64,000 nucleotides of DNA, from NCBI GenBank assembly GCA_030704615.1, contig CM060734.1, positions 50,916,042 through 50,980,041 on the forward strand. Direction: 5' to 3'. The DNA comes from Takakia lepidozioides. Its lineage: Eukaryota; Streptophyta; Takakiopsida; Takakiales; Takakiaceae. The translations under genes and the position numbers were made by a program. Below are positions 32,036 through 42,981 of this stretch, piece by piece. Under the pieces are notes generated by a model that was given only the letters and a program-made list of their open reading frames with translations, searched no databases and was not told the origin of the DNA. Position 1 is the first letter of the stretch, and every line of letters starts with the position of its first letter.

Positions 32036-33060
32036 GAAATATAGCCATAATGAAACCATGCAACCATATGAGCAACGAGGAACAACCATGAACTGTCCTT
32101 CTAATACAGAAACAATGCAGAGAAGTGATCCCAAACTATGGAACTAAGGCAACAACAACAGAGCAACAACACAAACACAAATGAACAAATACCACGGAAG
32201 ACTAATCTTGGGAGAGGGTAAGCCACCAGGAAAAGTCAGCACTCGCACCGAAGACTGACGAAAGACACTACTTACCCCAACAAAGAACTGCACCAGAGAA
32301 CACTCAGAAGGCTATATGCGAGAGATTGCGTGCAACAGAGGAACTCTACCACAGAAGAGTGATGGGCTGATGGACATATATAGCTAGGCCACCAAGAAAT
32401 TGCTCCCCCCGAAGCCCCGTCGAAGCCGGCCTACATGCCAGAGACGCCAGCCACTGATGCCCGAATATCCTCTTTCAGTGAAGAATAGCCATGTTACGGA
32501 GCATCTCTATCCCTTCTTTGTCCGTGGGCTTTTATTACATGTTTTTAAAGTATCTCCTCTTCCGAGCGTCCAACTGATACGCCTGGATCTTGTAGTTACG
32601 GAGAGTTGAACCCCGGACGCCCTCAATATGCCCAAGCTGCACGGTTCGCTCAAAGAGACTGGTCCCATCCAAGTTAATGCTGCAAGTATATATATGCTAT
32701 CGACCTAGGTAGCTTTGGCTTACTAGTTCCCCATTATAGTCTTTCCTCCTTGCAGACCAACTTTTCAAATCTCGACATGTTTCCGTTCACATGTTTTTGT
32801 GCTGGTAAGACAAGCAAAGTGAGGCTACTTTGATTTGAGGTATTGAATACTTATCTGGTTGAATTACTAATTTGCATTTCTTAGGTAGTAGTGGTCGTAA
32901 TGTAATTGCAATTTGCTGCAGGGGTGTGTTCGTGACCTTCCAAACCTTTGCAACTGAGTCTCTCTCACAAACATCCCTCTCACTAATATTCACTTGTGTG
33001 GCTGCCAGCTATGGGGCTCCACATAGCTATGGGGCTCCACACATAGCTCCACATTATTAA
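32036..33060 (-). repeat. PAH-repeat family, inverted copy of the promoter region
   Basis: It is the reverse complement of about 1935-2870: GGTTCCCCATTATAGTCTTTCC, CTTGGTGGCCTAGCTATATA-type and GGGATCACTTCTCT words are all present in reverse order. It lacks the PAH ORF, which is cut off by the LINE insertion. Confidence 0.75.
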
Positions 33061-33423
33061 TTTAGTAGCACAAATGATCCAGTACTTCACATGCTCTTTG
33101 ATCTTTATCCCCCACATTAATTTGTTCCTATTAACCTACTCCCTTGCATGTCATGTGCATTGTGCCCTTTGCTGCCCTCAGACTCCAAGTAGGGATTTGC
33201 TTTATTATCTCTGTTCAACAGTCCACAGAAGAACAAAGCCCATGAGCATGGAAGTGGTGAAAATGAATCTTGAAAATTCCAGCTTTGAAAATTCAATCCA
33301 GGATTTTAACTCAGATTCAATTAAATAGTAGAGATTCTTTGAAGATCTGAGCCTATACTACACAACTTGGAAGTCATCCGAACTCAAATTAAACTTCACA
33401 TATATAAGGTATCTCAAAACTGC
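33061..33423. repeat. spacer repeated at 36800-37400
   Basis: Blocks such as CTTCACATGCTCTTTGATCTT, CCCCACATTAATTTGTTCC and ACTCAAATTAAACTTCACATAT recur in the same order at 36800-37400. It belongs to the region next to the 5' end of the PAH repeat. No gene is seen. Confidence 0.6.
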
Positions 33424-35550
33424 TGTGAATGGAACTTTGAAATTATATGAGTTGAGATTTGAAAAGCTGGTCTGCAAGAAGGAAAGAATATAATGGGGAG
33501 CTAACAAGCCAAGCTAGCTACGTGGATAGCATATATATACTTGCAGCATTAACTTGGATGGGACGTCTCTTTGAGCGAACTGTGCAGCTAATGAGGGCGT
33601 CCTGGGTTCAAATCTTCGTAACTAGAAGATCTAGGCGTATCAGTTGGACGCTCGGGAGAAGAGATTATTTTGCATATATGTAAAGAAAGCCCACCGACAA
33701 AGAAGGGAGAGAGATGCTCGGTCACATAACTATTCTTGACCGAAAGAGGATATTCGGGCATCTGTGGCGGTCGTCTCTCGGCCAGCTTTCGACGGGGCTC
33801 GGGGGACGCAGTTCCTCGGGGGCCTATATACGTCCGTCAACGCATCGTTCTTCTCCTCCGCGGCGCAATCTCTTGCATTAGCCTTCTGAGTGTTCTCTGG
33901 TGCAGTTCCTCGGTGGCGTACATAGTGTTTTCTTTGGTGCAGGTCAGACTTCTCCTTGGTGGCTAACCCTCAACCAAGATCAGTCTTCCGTGGTGTTTGT
34001 TCGTTTGTGTTGTTGCTCTATTGTTAATGTTGCCTTAGTTCCATAGTACTGTATTGTTGCTCTATCGTTCTGTATGAGAAGCACAATTGATGGTTGTTCC
34101 TCGTACTTCATGTGGTTGCATGGTTTCATAATTGCTATATATCAGTGACCATGGTGGTTTTGTAGTCGTAGCTCACCAATGTGAGTGGCTCCTCTGAGTT
34201 CATTGGTCTCTTTGATTTTTCTCTTAGGATGGTTGGCCTTGATTGCTAATGGTGATTTAATATCTATATAAGGGCTCTTCCTATCGTCGGTTTTCTTCTT
34301 GCTTTGCCACTTTGGTTGTGGTAACAGTTGGCATGGACTGTTGTTGTTGATGGTTCTTCCTTTTAAACATGTGTCCGTTGTTCTACTTTACTGTCACTAT
34401 TGTTCTTCTCCACTAATTGTTCTTCTTGACTCTACTAATTCGGGCTCTGATATGTGGGTTTGGTGCGAATGGCTTTAATGTCATAGGTTGCCGATATGGG
34501 GTTGACATGTCGGTCTTCGCAGAATTTAGTGATCCGTCAGCGAATCCGTAATTGGGTTGCTGCCGTTGACTACGCAGTCCGAAAGCACCGTCGAAGAATG
34601 GCAAGCTTACGGAGGCTTGCAGTTTCTCTGCAGAATGGTCGGGTACATCGTAGCCGGCCTATAGCCCAGGGCAAAGATCGGGTCGCTCAGGACACTTGTG
34701 CTATCCACGAGGCTATCCATCATGGTGTTCGGCAGGTATATTATAGGTCCACAGCTCGGCCTGTCCAAAGTGGTGCCATGGTACATCCCAGGCCTAGAGC
34801 CCAGGCCACTATGCAGACAGCTTTGGAATTTCTGAAGAAGGTCAAGAAGACATTGTTCGCTGATGAACAGCATGTGTACATAGCTTTTCTTGAGCTTCTC
34901 CATATGTTCAGGCAAGGAATTAAGTCAGTCAATGAAGTATACCACGGAGTGGCCGCTCTTTTCCACAACCACCCTGATCTTTTCGAAGATTTCACTCGAG
35001 ATTGGTACCCACCAAATGGTGGAGTGGACCGTATGGCTTAGGGATGATGGCCATCGGAAGATTGGTGGTCGACTGGGGGATAACAAATTCAATATGGTTC
35101 TTTATTAAGACTTGATTCTCAAAGATTTCTGGGTGTGGATACTTAGAGATTTTTGTGAACTTTTGTGATCGAAGTTCATAGCACATTTCTAGTGTGCACA
35201 CGTTGCATGACTATAGGGACATTGAATCTTTCATTTTTGTCTTTCTTAAGTCTTAAGAGCAAAGATCAATATTTCTCTAAGTACCTGATGTTGGGACTTC
35301 AATAAAAACTTCAGATTCAATGGGATTTGATATGTTTGGTGTGGGAAGAATGCTTTTCTTTTTTATGATCTATATGTTCTAGATGAAGTCACTATTGTTG
35401 GAATAGTAAGCAATAATTTCGAATCCAAACATTTAAGCTGCAGGCAGCAAATGGCCATTGTTGCTTACGAAAGGTATATATGCTGAAGCTGCTCAATATT
35501 ATGATATAATAACTAACTTACGAAAATCTTTGTGTATGCGAGTACTCGTC
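33424..35550 (+). repeat. PAH-repeat family, copy 2
   Basis: A direct repeat of 2155-4725 with high identity, including TATA region (33821-33830), leader, PAH ORF (34496) and 3' tail. The first ~420 bases are also found inverted at 36145-36568, so this copy is flanked by long inverted repeats. Confidence 0.8.
34496..35041 (+). CDS. PAH-domain (SIN3-like) ORF, copy 2
   Basis: A 181-codon frame and the best-preserved member of the family. The PAH domain at about residues 117-172 reads ALEFLKKVKKTLFADEQ, YIAFLELLHMFRQG, VYHGVAALFHNHPDL and ends FEDFTRDWYPP, close to the SIN3 pattern. The N-terminal half is basic (RKHRRRMASLRRLA) and has no recognised domain. It starts MGLTCR as in copy 1 and lacks the internal duplication seen there. 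A single PAH domain without the SIN3 HDAC-interaction region could act as a competitor for PAH ligands; this is speculative. Confidence 0.65.
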   Translation: MGLTCRSSQNLVIRQRIRNWVAAVDYAVRKHRRRMASLRRLAVSLQNGRVHRSRPIAQGKDRVAQDTCAIHEAIHHGVRQVYYRSTARPVQSGAMVHPRPRAQATMQTALEFLKKVKKTLFADEQHVYIAFLELLHMFRQGIKSVNEVYHGVAALFHNHPDLFEDFTRDWYPPNGGVDRMA

Positions 35551-35705
35551 TTTGGCTGTCTCTCTCGATTCCTGTCGGCTCACTAACATCCGTAGTTTCT
35601 TGGCTTTGAACAGAATCTGCATTTGGAACTTTCCATAAAGAGAAGTTATCACCGGTGAACTTCTCAACATTTGCAATATCCTTAGAAACAACTGATACAC
35701 TCATG
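35520..35705 (-). pseudogene. Ty1/copia gag fragment
   Basis: ANVEKFTGDNFSLWK, continued in the next frame as KFQMQILFKAKKLR, is the N-terminal gag signature of copia retrotransposons. It is a short fragment with a frameshift and no other copia part nearby. Confidence 0.6.
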
Positions 35706-36119
35706 TTGTCTGTTATTCTTAATCTATTCTAGAAATACAGAAAAAACAAACTCTACCCCACAGCGACTTGCGAGGAGTGGGCCCATAATATGATGAAATG
35801 CTACAAAGAACGATTAACAAAGGATGCACTCATATGCAGGAGCTTTGTCTTTTGCTTAAGATCAGTCGTAGAAGCACAGTGCATTACATGTTCAACAAGA
35901 AGACAACATCACTACGCTAATCTACAGACTATGTAGATCCCACCAGCGGAGCATGGAGGGAAAAATGCCCGTTCAAAATAGGTGGTCCAAGTGAAAGACA
36001 GGTGTCACTAGCTAAGCCGTCTACTTGGACAGCCTGGACATATATCAAGAATCAACATGGCTACCAGGGAGTAAACACTAACACTAATCCTGAGATTAAT
36101 CTACTTGAATAACACTATG
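35706..36119. other. unassigned
   Basis: No gene or recognised repeat is seen. Confidence 0.3.
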
Positions 36120-37400
36120 CCAGTGTATATTCTCAACACGATGGGCTGAGGGACGTATATAGCTAGGCCACCAAGGAACTGCTCCCCCCAAGCCCCGTAG
36201 AAGGCGGCGTACATGCCACCGATGCTAGAATATCCTCTTTCAGTCAAGAATAGTTATGCTACCGAGCATCTCTATCCCTTCTTTGTCGGTGGGCTCTCAT
36301 TACATGTATTCAAAGTATCTCTTCTTCACTGAGCGTCCAACTCATAGGCCTGGATCTTGTAGTTACAAACTTACCAAGCGTTGAACGGAGGACGATGCCC
36401 AGCTGCACGGTTCGCTCAAAGAGTCGGTCCCATCCAATTTAATGCTGCAAATATATACAGGCTATTCACCTAGCTGGCTTTGGCTTGCTAGTTCCCCATT
36501 ATAGTCTTTCCTTCTTGCCCATCAGCTTTTCACCTGGACTCATATAATTCCAAAGTTCCATTCACATGTTTTTGTGTTGGTAAGACTAGCAAAGTGAGGC
36601 CTGCTGCATTGATTTGAGGGATTGAATACATATCTCGTTAAATTACTAATTTGCATTTCGTAGCAGTGGTTGTACTCTAATTGCAATTTGCTGCAGAGGT
36701 GTGTTCATGACATTACAAACCTTTGCAACTGAGTCTCTCTCACAAACATCCCTCTCACTAATCACTTGTGTGGCTACCAGCTATGGGGCTCCACATTGTC
36801 AATTCAGTAGCGCAAATGATCAAGTACTTCACATGCTCTTTGATCTTAATATCCCCCACATTAATTTGTTCCTATTAACCTACTCGCTTGCAAAAACAAC
36901 AAGGGAAGTCATGTGCATTGCGCCCTATGCTGCCCTCAGATTCCAAGTATAAATTTGTTTTATTATCTATGTTCAACCGTCCCCAGAAGAACAAAGCCCA
37001 TCAGCATGGAAATGGTGAAAGAAAATTCCAGCTTTGAAAATTCAATCCAGGTTTTTAATTCATAGACAGATGTAGGTTTGTCTATGACGGCACCCCCTTC
37101 AGCATCGATTTTTTTTGGTTTAAAATCCATTAGGATCTGATGACTGAGGGGAGGATTAAACATCGGGTGGTTTTTATGGCAGCTCTTTGCAGCTGCTCCA
37201 ATAGAATGAGAGAAGAACTTCTCAAGGATTTTGATGTCTCCTCGGCCAAGAATGACCTCCTTCGCTCTAGACTGTCAGATACATAGGTAGTAGAGATTAA
37301 ATAGTAGAGATTCTTTGAAGATCTGAGCCTATCCTGCACAACTTGAAAGTCATCCGAACTCAAATTAAACTTCACATATCTAAGGTATCTCAATACTGCA
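36120..37400 (-). repeat. PAH-repeat family, inverted promoter-region copy with spacer
   Basis: 36145-36568 is the reverse complement of 33424-33845, and 36570-37400 repeats 32800-33423 directly. No PAH ORF is attached. A minus-strand frame at 37417-37130 (LRSSSLILLEQLQRAAIKTTR) is not recognised. Confidence 0.7.
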
Positions 37401-38885
37401 CACATTACTCTAATCATCTACTTTGACAACAACATTGTACCCAAATGAGGGAAGTAGGTCAAATCCCTTGTCTGCAAGTAGGGGAATAGCCTTGCAAAGA
37501 TAGTATGCCGGGGATGCTTAGGTCGGTGGGGAAAGTGGGACCCCAGGGGATTGTACACCACTGGGGGGTATACATGAAAATACACCGGAAGATATACACC
37601 AAGGGGGCTATACAGGGATATACACCTTCATATACAGGAGATATGAATGAGCTGAAAAAGAGTGTTACTAGTGCTGCATTCAATGTGAGTCTCCATTGGG
37701 ACAAACGACTAATTCTGATCATGGAATGCAGATAACACTGGATTCGACTGAAGTGATAAACTCATTTGAGTATCACTTGATATGACATGAACCTCTTTGC
37801 AGAGGATGTGTCAACAAATTGCACAAAACAGAAAGCACAGAAAAATCTTGAAATGCGGGGTTGAATACTGCCAGTGTCCAGATTCCCTGCTCACCAGTTT
37901 CTCAAGGGCCCTTCACTCACTCCATAGTCCTGCACTCACATCCTCCACCACAAAAAAGTTGGCATTGTTCCTCCATGATCTATCTATTTTATTTGGTCCC
38001 TTTGGCTTGCAGATTTCAGATTACACAATAGATACCATTCACACTTCGTTTACTAAGGAACTGCCTTAAAAAAAGGCTTATCACTAGACTCAAAAACTTC
38101 TTTGTATTAGCAGCTTCACCCACTCCATAGGCACTCACATCCTCCACCACAATAAAGTTTATGGCATTGTTCCTCCATTTATCTGTTTTATTTGGTCCCT
38201 TTGGCTTACAGATTTCAGATTACACAATAGATACCATTCACACTTTGTCAACTAAGGAATTGCCTTAAAAAAAAGCTGATCACTAGACTAGAAAGCTTCT
38301 AGTATTATGCTTTTGTGCCTACCTTCTTAAAATGAGCCACGGACCCTATCACTTGGAGTCACTTCCATCTCTAACAATTTGAAAATGATTGGTCTCGCAC
38401 CAGGTTACAAATTACAATGAAGAAAGTAGCCAAGCCAATATACGGCAGAGATTACACAAGAGTTAGAATTGAAACTTGAACACTGATTATTACCTGATTA
38501 GGGAAAAGGCAAGAGAACGTACATAGGCCTCATAGTCTGAACAGAGTAGAGATAGAACCTGCCAAAGAACTGTCATCTGCATTCCACAGCCATGGTGACC
38601 TACCACCTCAGAAGAGGATTTTAGAAAAGGTGAGTACCTTATGTGACAGGACACTACCAAGTGGGCTCCAAGTTGTTTCCCAGTGAGTTAATATAATAGT
38701 ACACACCCAGAAACTGGGACTCAGGAGGCTTCGAAACACAAAACTGACATCATTAACGTAACGGACATTGAAAAGAGAGCCAGATCACTATATGAGAGAG
38801 AGCTCATAGCATTATATGAGAGAGAGCTGAAAGCAGTTTGTTCCACAATTTTCTATTTGAAGCCTCCGGTTCATGAGGCACAACA
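37401..38885. repeat. intergenic with a ~199-bp tandem duplication
   Basis: The stretch beginning CACTCACATCCTCCACCAC at 37933 recurs at 38132 and stays similar for about 160 bases (CAGATTTCAGATTACACAAT, TAAGGAACTGCCTTAAAAAAA). A short run of near-repeats GGGxxTATACA is at 37565-37640. No gene is recognised. Confidence 0.5.
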
Positions 38886-39767
38886 TCACCGAGATCGTCT
38901 CCACCTCAATTCATGTCTAACATGCATACTCGAAGTGAAATTGCGGGTAACTGGAGGACACGCCATGGCGGGCTGCATGTAACGTCCAGGAAGGCGATCG
39001 CTACAGCTCCTACCAGCTGCAAAGTTCTTGAAAGTGAAAAAAATCGCCAGTAAGCATCTACGGAAACCTAATACGGTGAGCCAGACATACATACAATGAC
39101 ATCGAATGGATCGAGGATGTAAGTATGGTGCGCCGTTGAGGATTTTTCGGACACTAATACGGTGGCAAATTCGTGATGGATCATCGAATAGTGAGCAAAG
39201 CGACATGTCAACCCCATATCAATTGACATGTCGGGCTGCCCACTATCCAATGATTCACCACGCAGCCCACGAATGTCGACGAGTTGCAAAGGATTGCAAG
39301 CGTACATCGATGTAGCCAGCCTATAGCGCAGGGCGGAAATCAGGTCTGTCAAGGCACACATCCTATCCATCGGGGTGATTGGCTGCTACATCAGAGGCCT
39401 GCAGCCCCTGTCCAAAATGGTGGGGTATATTGCAGCCTTCCAGCCCTGCAACCGAGCCCAGTAAGTAGACCTCCCAAAGTAGTGTCGATCTAGCGCTAGC
39501 ACTCAAACAGCAATCTCGACCAAATTCTTATAGAAGATCAGTGTGGTTGTGAAAAAGACTAGCCGCCCCAGCTTAACTCATATACTCCTTTGCCTATCCA
39601 TCCTTAGAAGCTCCACAAAGGACTTGTAGACATGCTCCTCATTGGCGAAGCTATCTCGATCTTCTTCAGATTGTAGATCCGAAGGCGTAGTTCTGTAGAA
39701 GATCGAGGATAGCTTCGCTGATGAAGAGCATGTGTACAAGTCCTTCGTGGAGCTTCTTAGGATGGAT
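38886..39767 (+). repeat. PAH-repeat family, rearranged copy with two inverted repeats
   Basis: PAH gene pieces occur on both strands. GLTCRFAHYSMIHH runs leftwards from about 39215 and LTCRAAHYPMIHHAA runs rightwards from about 39224. The PAH helix piece EEHVYKSFVELLRMD is present in both orientations at 39597-39767. The intervening stretch (39310-39480) matches the PIAQG..QVCQGT..I region of the other copies. It is not translatable as a whole. Confidence 0.65.
39597..39767. repeat. hairpin-forming inverted repeat of a PAH gene piece
   Basis: The left arm (39597-39667) and right arm (39695-39767) are about 70 bases each and reverse-complementary with only a few mismatches, separated by a loop of about 27 bases. 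Each arm encodes the DEEHVYKSFVELLRMD part of the PAH domain. A transcript through it would fold into a near-perfect hairpin. Confidence 0.75.
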
Positions 39768-40210
39768 ACAATGAAGAGAAGTGATCCCAAACTATGGAAC
39801 AAAGAAGAGAAAGCAAACAAACACCACGGAAGACTGTCCTTGGAAGAGGCTAAGCCACCAGGAAAAATTTGCACATGCACCAAAGACTGACGAAAGAAAA
39901 GACATTACGCAACCATGAAGGAACTGAGCAAAGAAGACTCAAGCTAGAGATTGCGCTGCAAAGCAACTCTACACCGAACAGTGATGGGCTGATGGGCTGA
40001 AGGACGTATATAGCTAGATCCACCAAGGAACTACGCCCCCCGAGGCCCCGTCGTAGGCGGCGTATATGCGAGAGACGACAGCCCTATCCCTATCCCTATC
40101 AGTTATGCTACCGAGCATCCCTATCCCTTCTTTGCCGGTGGGCTTCATTCTCTTTCATTAAATATATTCAAAGTAATCTCTTCTCCCGAGCGTCCAAGTA
40201 AAGATTTCTT
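39768..40210 (-). repeat. PAH-repeat family, inverted promoter-region copy
   Basis: GGGATGGGCTGAAGGACGTATATAGC-like sequence, CATCCCTATCCCTTCTTTGCCGGTGGGC and CTTCTCCCGAGCGTCCAA are reverse-complement forms of the 2340-2600 region. A CCCTAT triple repeat lies at about 40083-40101. Confidence 0.65.
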
Positions 40211-41040
40211 CTTTTTATTTACGTTCAACAGACCCCATAAGAACAAAGCCCATCTTGGAAGTGGTGAAAGTGAATGTTTAAAATTCCAGCTTCGATGATT
40301 CAATCCAGGTTATTAACTTAGAGAGATCTTGAAAGCCTCTGTACCTAGCTATTCCCAATATATCAGTTGATCAGATGTTGCACTTCTTTAAGCAAGATTT
40401 GTTTCTGCATACTGTACTGCATAAAACTTGTATCAATTTAACTTAAGAAGGTGGATAAACTCCATATTACTGATATTTGTCAGATTTGTCACATTTCTTC
40501 TTCTGATTACGTTACCCTAGACCTTTCAGGGACCTGTATGCCCTTTCTAATTAAGTACTGCTCCTTGATATTCTACCTATCTTGCTATGAACGGGAATTC
40601 TCTCAAACACTTGAGGCGTGAATAGATCCATCCTGTTGGTGGGCGCGGAGATGTTTACGTTGTGCTAGATCTTCCATGTTAATGCACTCTTGCAAGACTA
40701 AGAGATCATATAACACAGTATCATTAAATTCCGACTATGGCTCCAGTATGTCGAGAGTATGTCATTTCTGCTTCAAAACGTGAAGCACCTCTTCTAGTCG
40801 TCTTGCATCACTTTGTTACCTCGCATCCAGTACACAAGTGAATTTGTTGATTTCTTGCTCTCTTTAAGAGATTCCTGAAGCAATCGGATGGTACAAGGGG
40901 GATTCAACTACTGTCGCTGATTGTCGGTGGACTCGAGGTGCCTTCACCTACTTTGAGCGCCTACGATTCCTGGAAACAACGAAATAACATATTATACATT
41001 TCAGAATACAAGGATTCTGCTTTTGGAATAATAACCACAA
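40211..41040. other. unassigned
   Basis: No reading frame, tRNA or repeat was recognised. Confidence 0.3.
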
Positions 41041-41800
41041 GGGTGTAGGTTCTAAGGCACAATAACGAGGCGGTCTGGGGTTCTACTCTCCGTAGCCATA
41101 AGACAGAGGCTTAATCAGTTGGCAGCTTGGATGGCTTGCTGATCAATAAGATATTTTTGACTGCATAATAAAAGCGGCAGCTACAAAGAGGGGATATTAT
41201 TACTACAGAGGCGCCGTCCGTAAATATTCCATACTTAAAAAGGATATTCTGGCGTCGATGGCTGCGGTACTCTCTGGCATCAACGACGCGCGTCTTGCGG
41301 TTCCTGGAGGGCATGGAGGTCCCTGTCTTCTTCAGTGGTGGAGGTTCCTCACGCTGCAGTACTTTGGTGGCACAGTCTTCCCATTCAGCCTTCCGTGTGC
41401 AGTCCCTTGGTGGCATATAAGTCTCTCCTCACTAGTCTTCGGTGGAGCAATTCCACGGTGTCTGCTTCTTTTCTTCAGTGGCGTAATTCCACGGTTTGCT
41501 TCTTTGTGTTGTTGTTGGCTCAGTTCCATAGTTTTTGACTTCTTAGAAAGACAGTACAAGTGGCTCCTCTACGTTCTGCAAGAGTGTTGTGGACTATTGG
41601 TTGTCGATAGCTGTCGTTGTTTTACTTTCACCACCTACACTATAAGTGGATCCTATGCGTTCATTACTTCCTTTGATTTCCTTGCCTTCTTCCTTAGAAT
41701 TTTCGGCCTTGGAGTCTATGACCAATTGGGGTTGGACTTTGCTACTGTGTTGCAGTACTAGTGGGCTGTCGTTGTGTTATTCCTTTGTCGCTTTACTGTT
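41041..41800 (+). repeat. PAH-repeat family, strongly diverged promoter/leader copy
   Basis: Word order matches 2310-2790 at low identity: GGGGTTCTACTCTCCGTAGC, GGCGCCGTCCGTAAATATTCC, TTCGGTGGAGCAATTCCACGGTGTCTGCTT and GTTGTTGTTGGCTCAGTTCCATAG. No PAH ORF is recognisable downstream. Confidence 0.45.
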
Positions 41801-41962
41801 ACGTCCCTGTTCATACAAGGACTTTGAACAAGGGCGTAGAAAATGCAACCATACTGAAGAGTACTAGTTTGTGGGGGAGAGAGATTGTAAGAGAGAACAA
41901 TAAATTCTAAATCCCCGCTTTTGGCAAAGAGAACGTGCGGAAGTACCTTCAAGTTGTGTGTT

Positions 41963-42300
41963 CTATGTGTTGTAAGCCTGTGAGTTCTCCGCGGGGGTAC
42001 CAACCTCCAGGGCGGGGAAACCTTCAGGGAGGAAGGCAGAGATGTGGGGCACTGGGTCACCTTCACTACCTTGTGGAACTCGTAGTACCCAAAGGAAATT
42101 CTGCCTACTCATCTCAAGCCCCAGAGCGAGTTCATGAATCTGTGCGGCAGAGAGAGTAGCTATGCTTCCAAAGGAGATATACAGAACGGATGAGGTTGGC
42201 TGTGTGTTCAACCAGTCTATGCACTCATGCTTGTCTGAACTCACTGTGTCACTGCCAGCCACAAAGTGTATCCAAACATTTCAAGTCTTGGTGGCTCTCA
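41963..42300 (-). pseudogene. UDP-glycosyltransferase (family 1) fragment
   Basis: The frame reads ECIDWLNTQPTSSVLYISFGS, then LSAAQIHELALGLEMSRQNFLWVLR and FLPEGF, the block just upstream of the PSPG box of plant UGTs. The UDP-binding PSPG box itself is missing; the frame ends in unrelated sequence after VGTPAENS. No N-terminal acceptor domain is seen upstream. It is a single-exon-sized scrap. Confidence 0.8.
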
Positions 42301-42529
42301 ATGAGGAACAAGGATCAGACAGCTCAATATGCTGCTATAACACTCTAAAATTGACTGGCCAGGGGGCCTCACCAACCTATCAGATCTGAAAATTTATAGT
42401 TTGTCATTTCAACCATAGGCTACTTGAAGTGATGTAAAAATAGGTGCACTTCGGAAGATATTTGGAAATGTAGATAAAATTTCTCTCGTAAGCATTGTTA
42501 ATAAGTCACAAATGTGTGTACATATCGGA

Positions 42530-42720
42530 TCCATAAAATAGTTCAATAGTCCGATCAGTGGTGTTCGCAGCACAGAAGCTGTTCAGCCCTGAAACTAAAC
42601 CTTCAATATACCACTGCTTGTCATGGTATGCCATAGCCACGGTGATCCCGGGTGGCTTCGATCCTGCAATCTCGCCTGCAATGTGCCAACCATGCTCTCC
42701 TTGGGCAGTGTGTTGAGCAG
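42530..42720 (-). other. possible exon, unrecognised
   Basis: The minus strand is open with GWHIAGEIAGSKPPGITVAM, AYHDKQWYIEGLVSGLNSF and CAANTTDRTIELFYGSD before a stop. The composition looks protein-coding, but no family was recognised and no splice partners were found. It lies between the UGT scrap and the thioesterase gene on the same strand. Confidence 0.3.
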
Positions 42721-42981
42721 TAGCCTCTGTAGATTACTATTCGTTTATCCTTTTATCATAAACTATGGTGGTGATATTTATCTACACCACTTTTTCCCAA
42801 TAGAGGGAAATACTAGGCGGCCTATCTGGAATGATGTGGGCAGGATCCTGTGTAAATGAAAGCCTCAGAGGGCTGCTCTTACACTAATCTTCAGAAGGGC
42901 CTCAGGCTCCATTTATAGTGATTCTGCAAGTATGCAGTGGAGGCCGGCAGCTTGGAGTGGAGGGCAGCTTGGAGCTTCTGC

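Noticed and set aside
31732-32091. Plus-strand frame rich in R, E and K
   Set aside because: It translates the purine-rich LINE 5' region antisense to ORF1; low complexity only.
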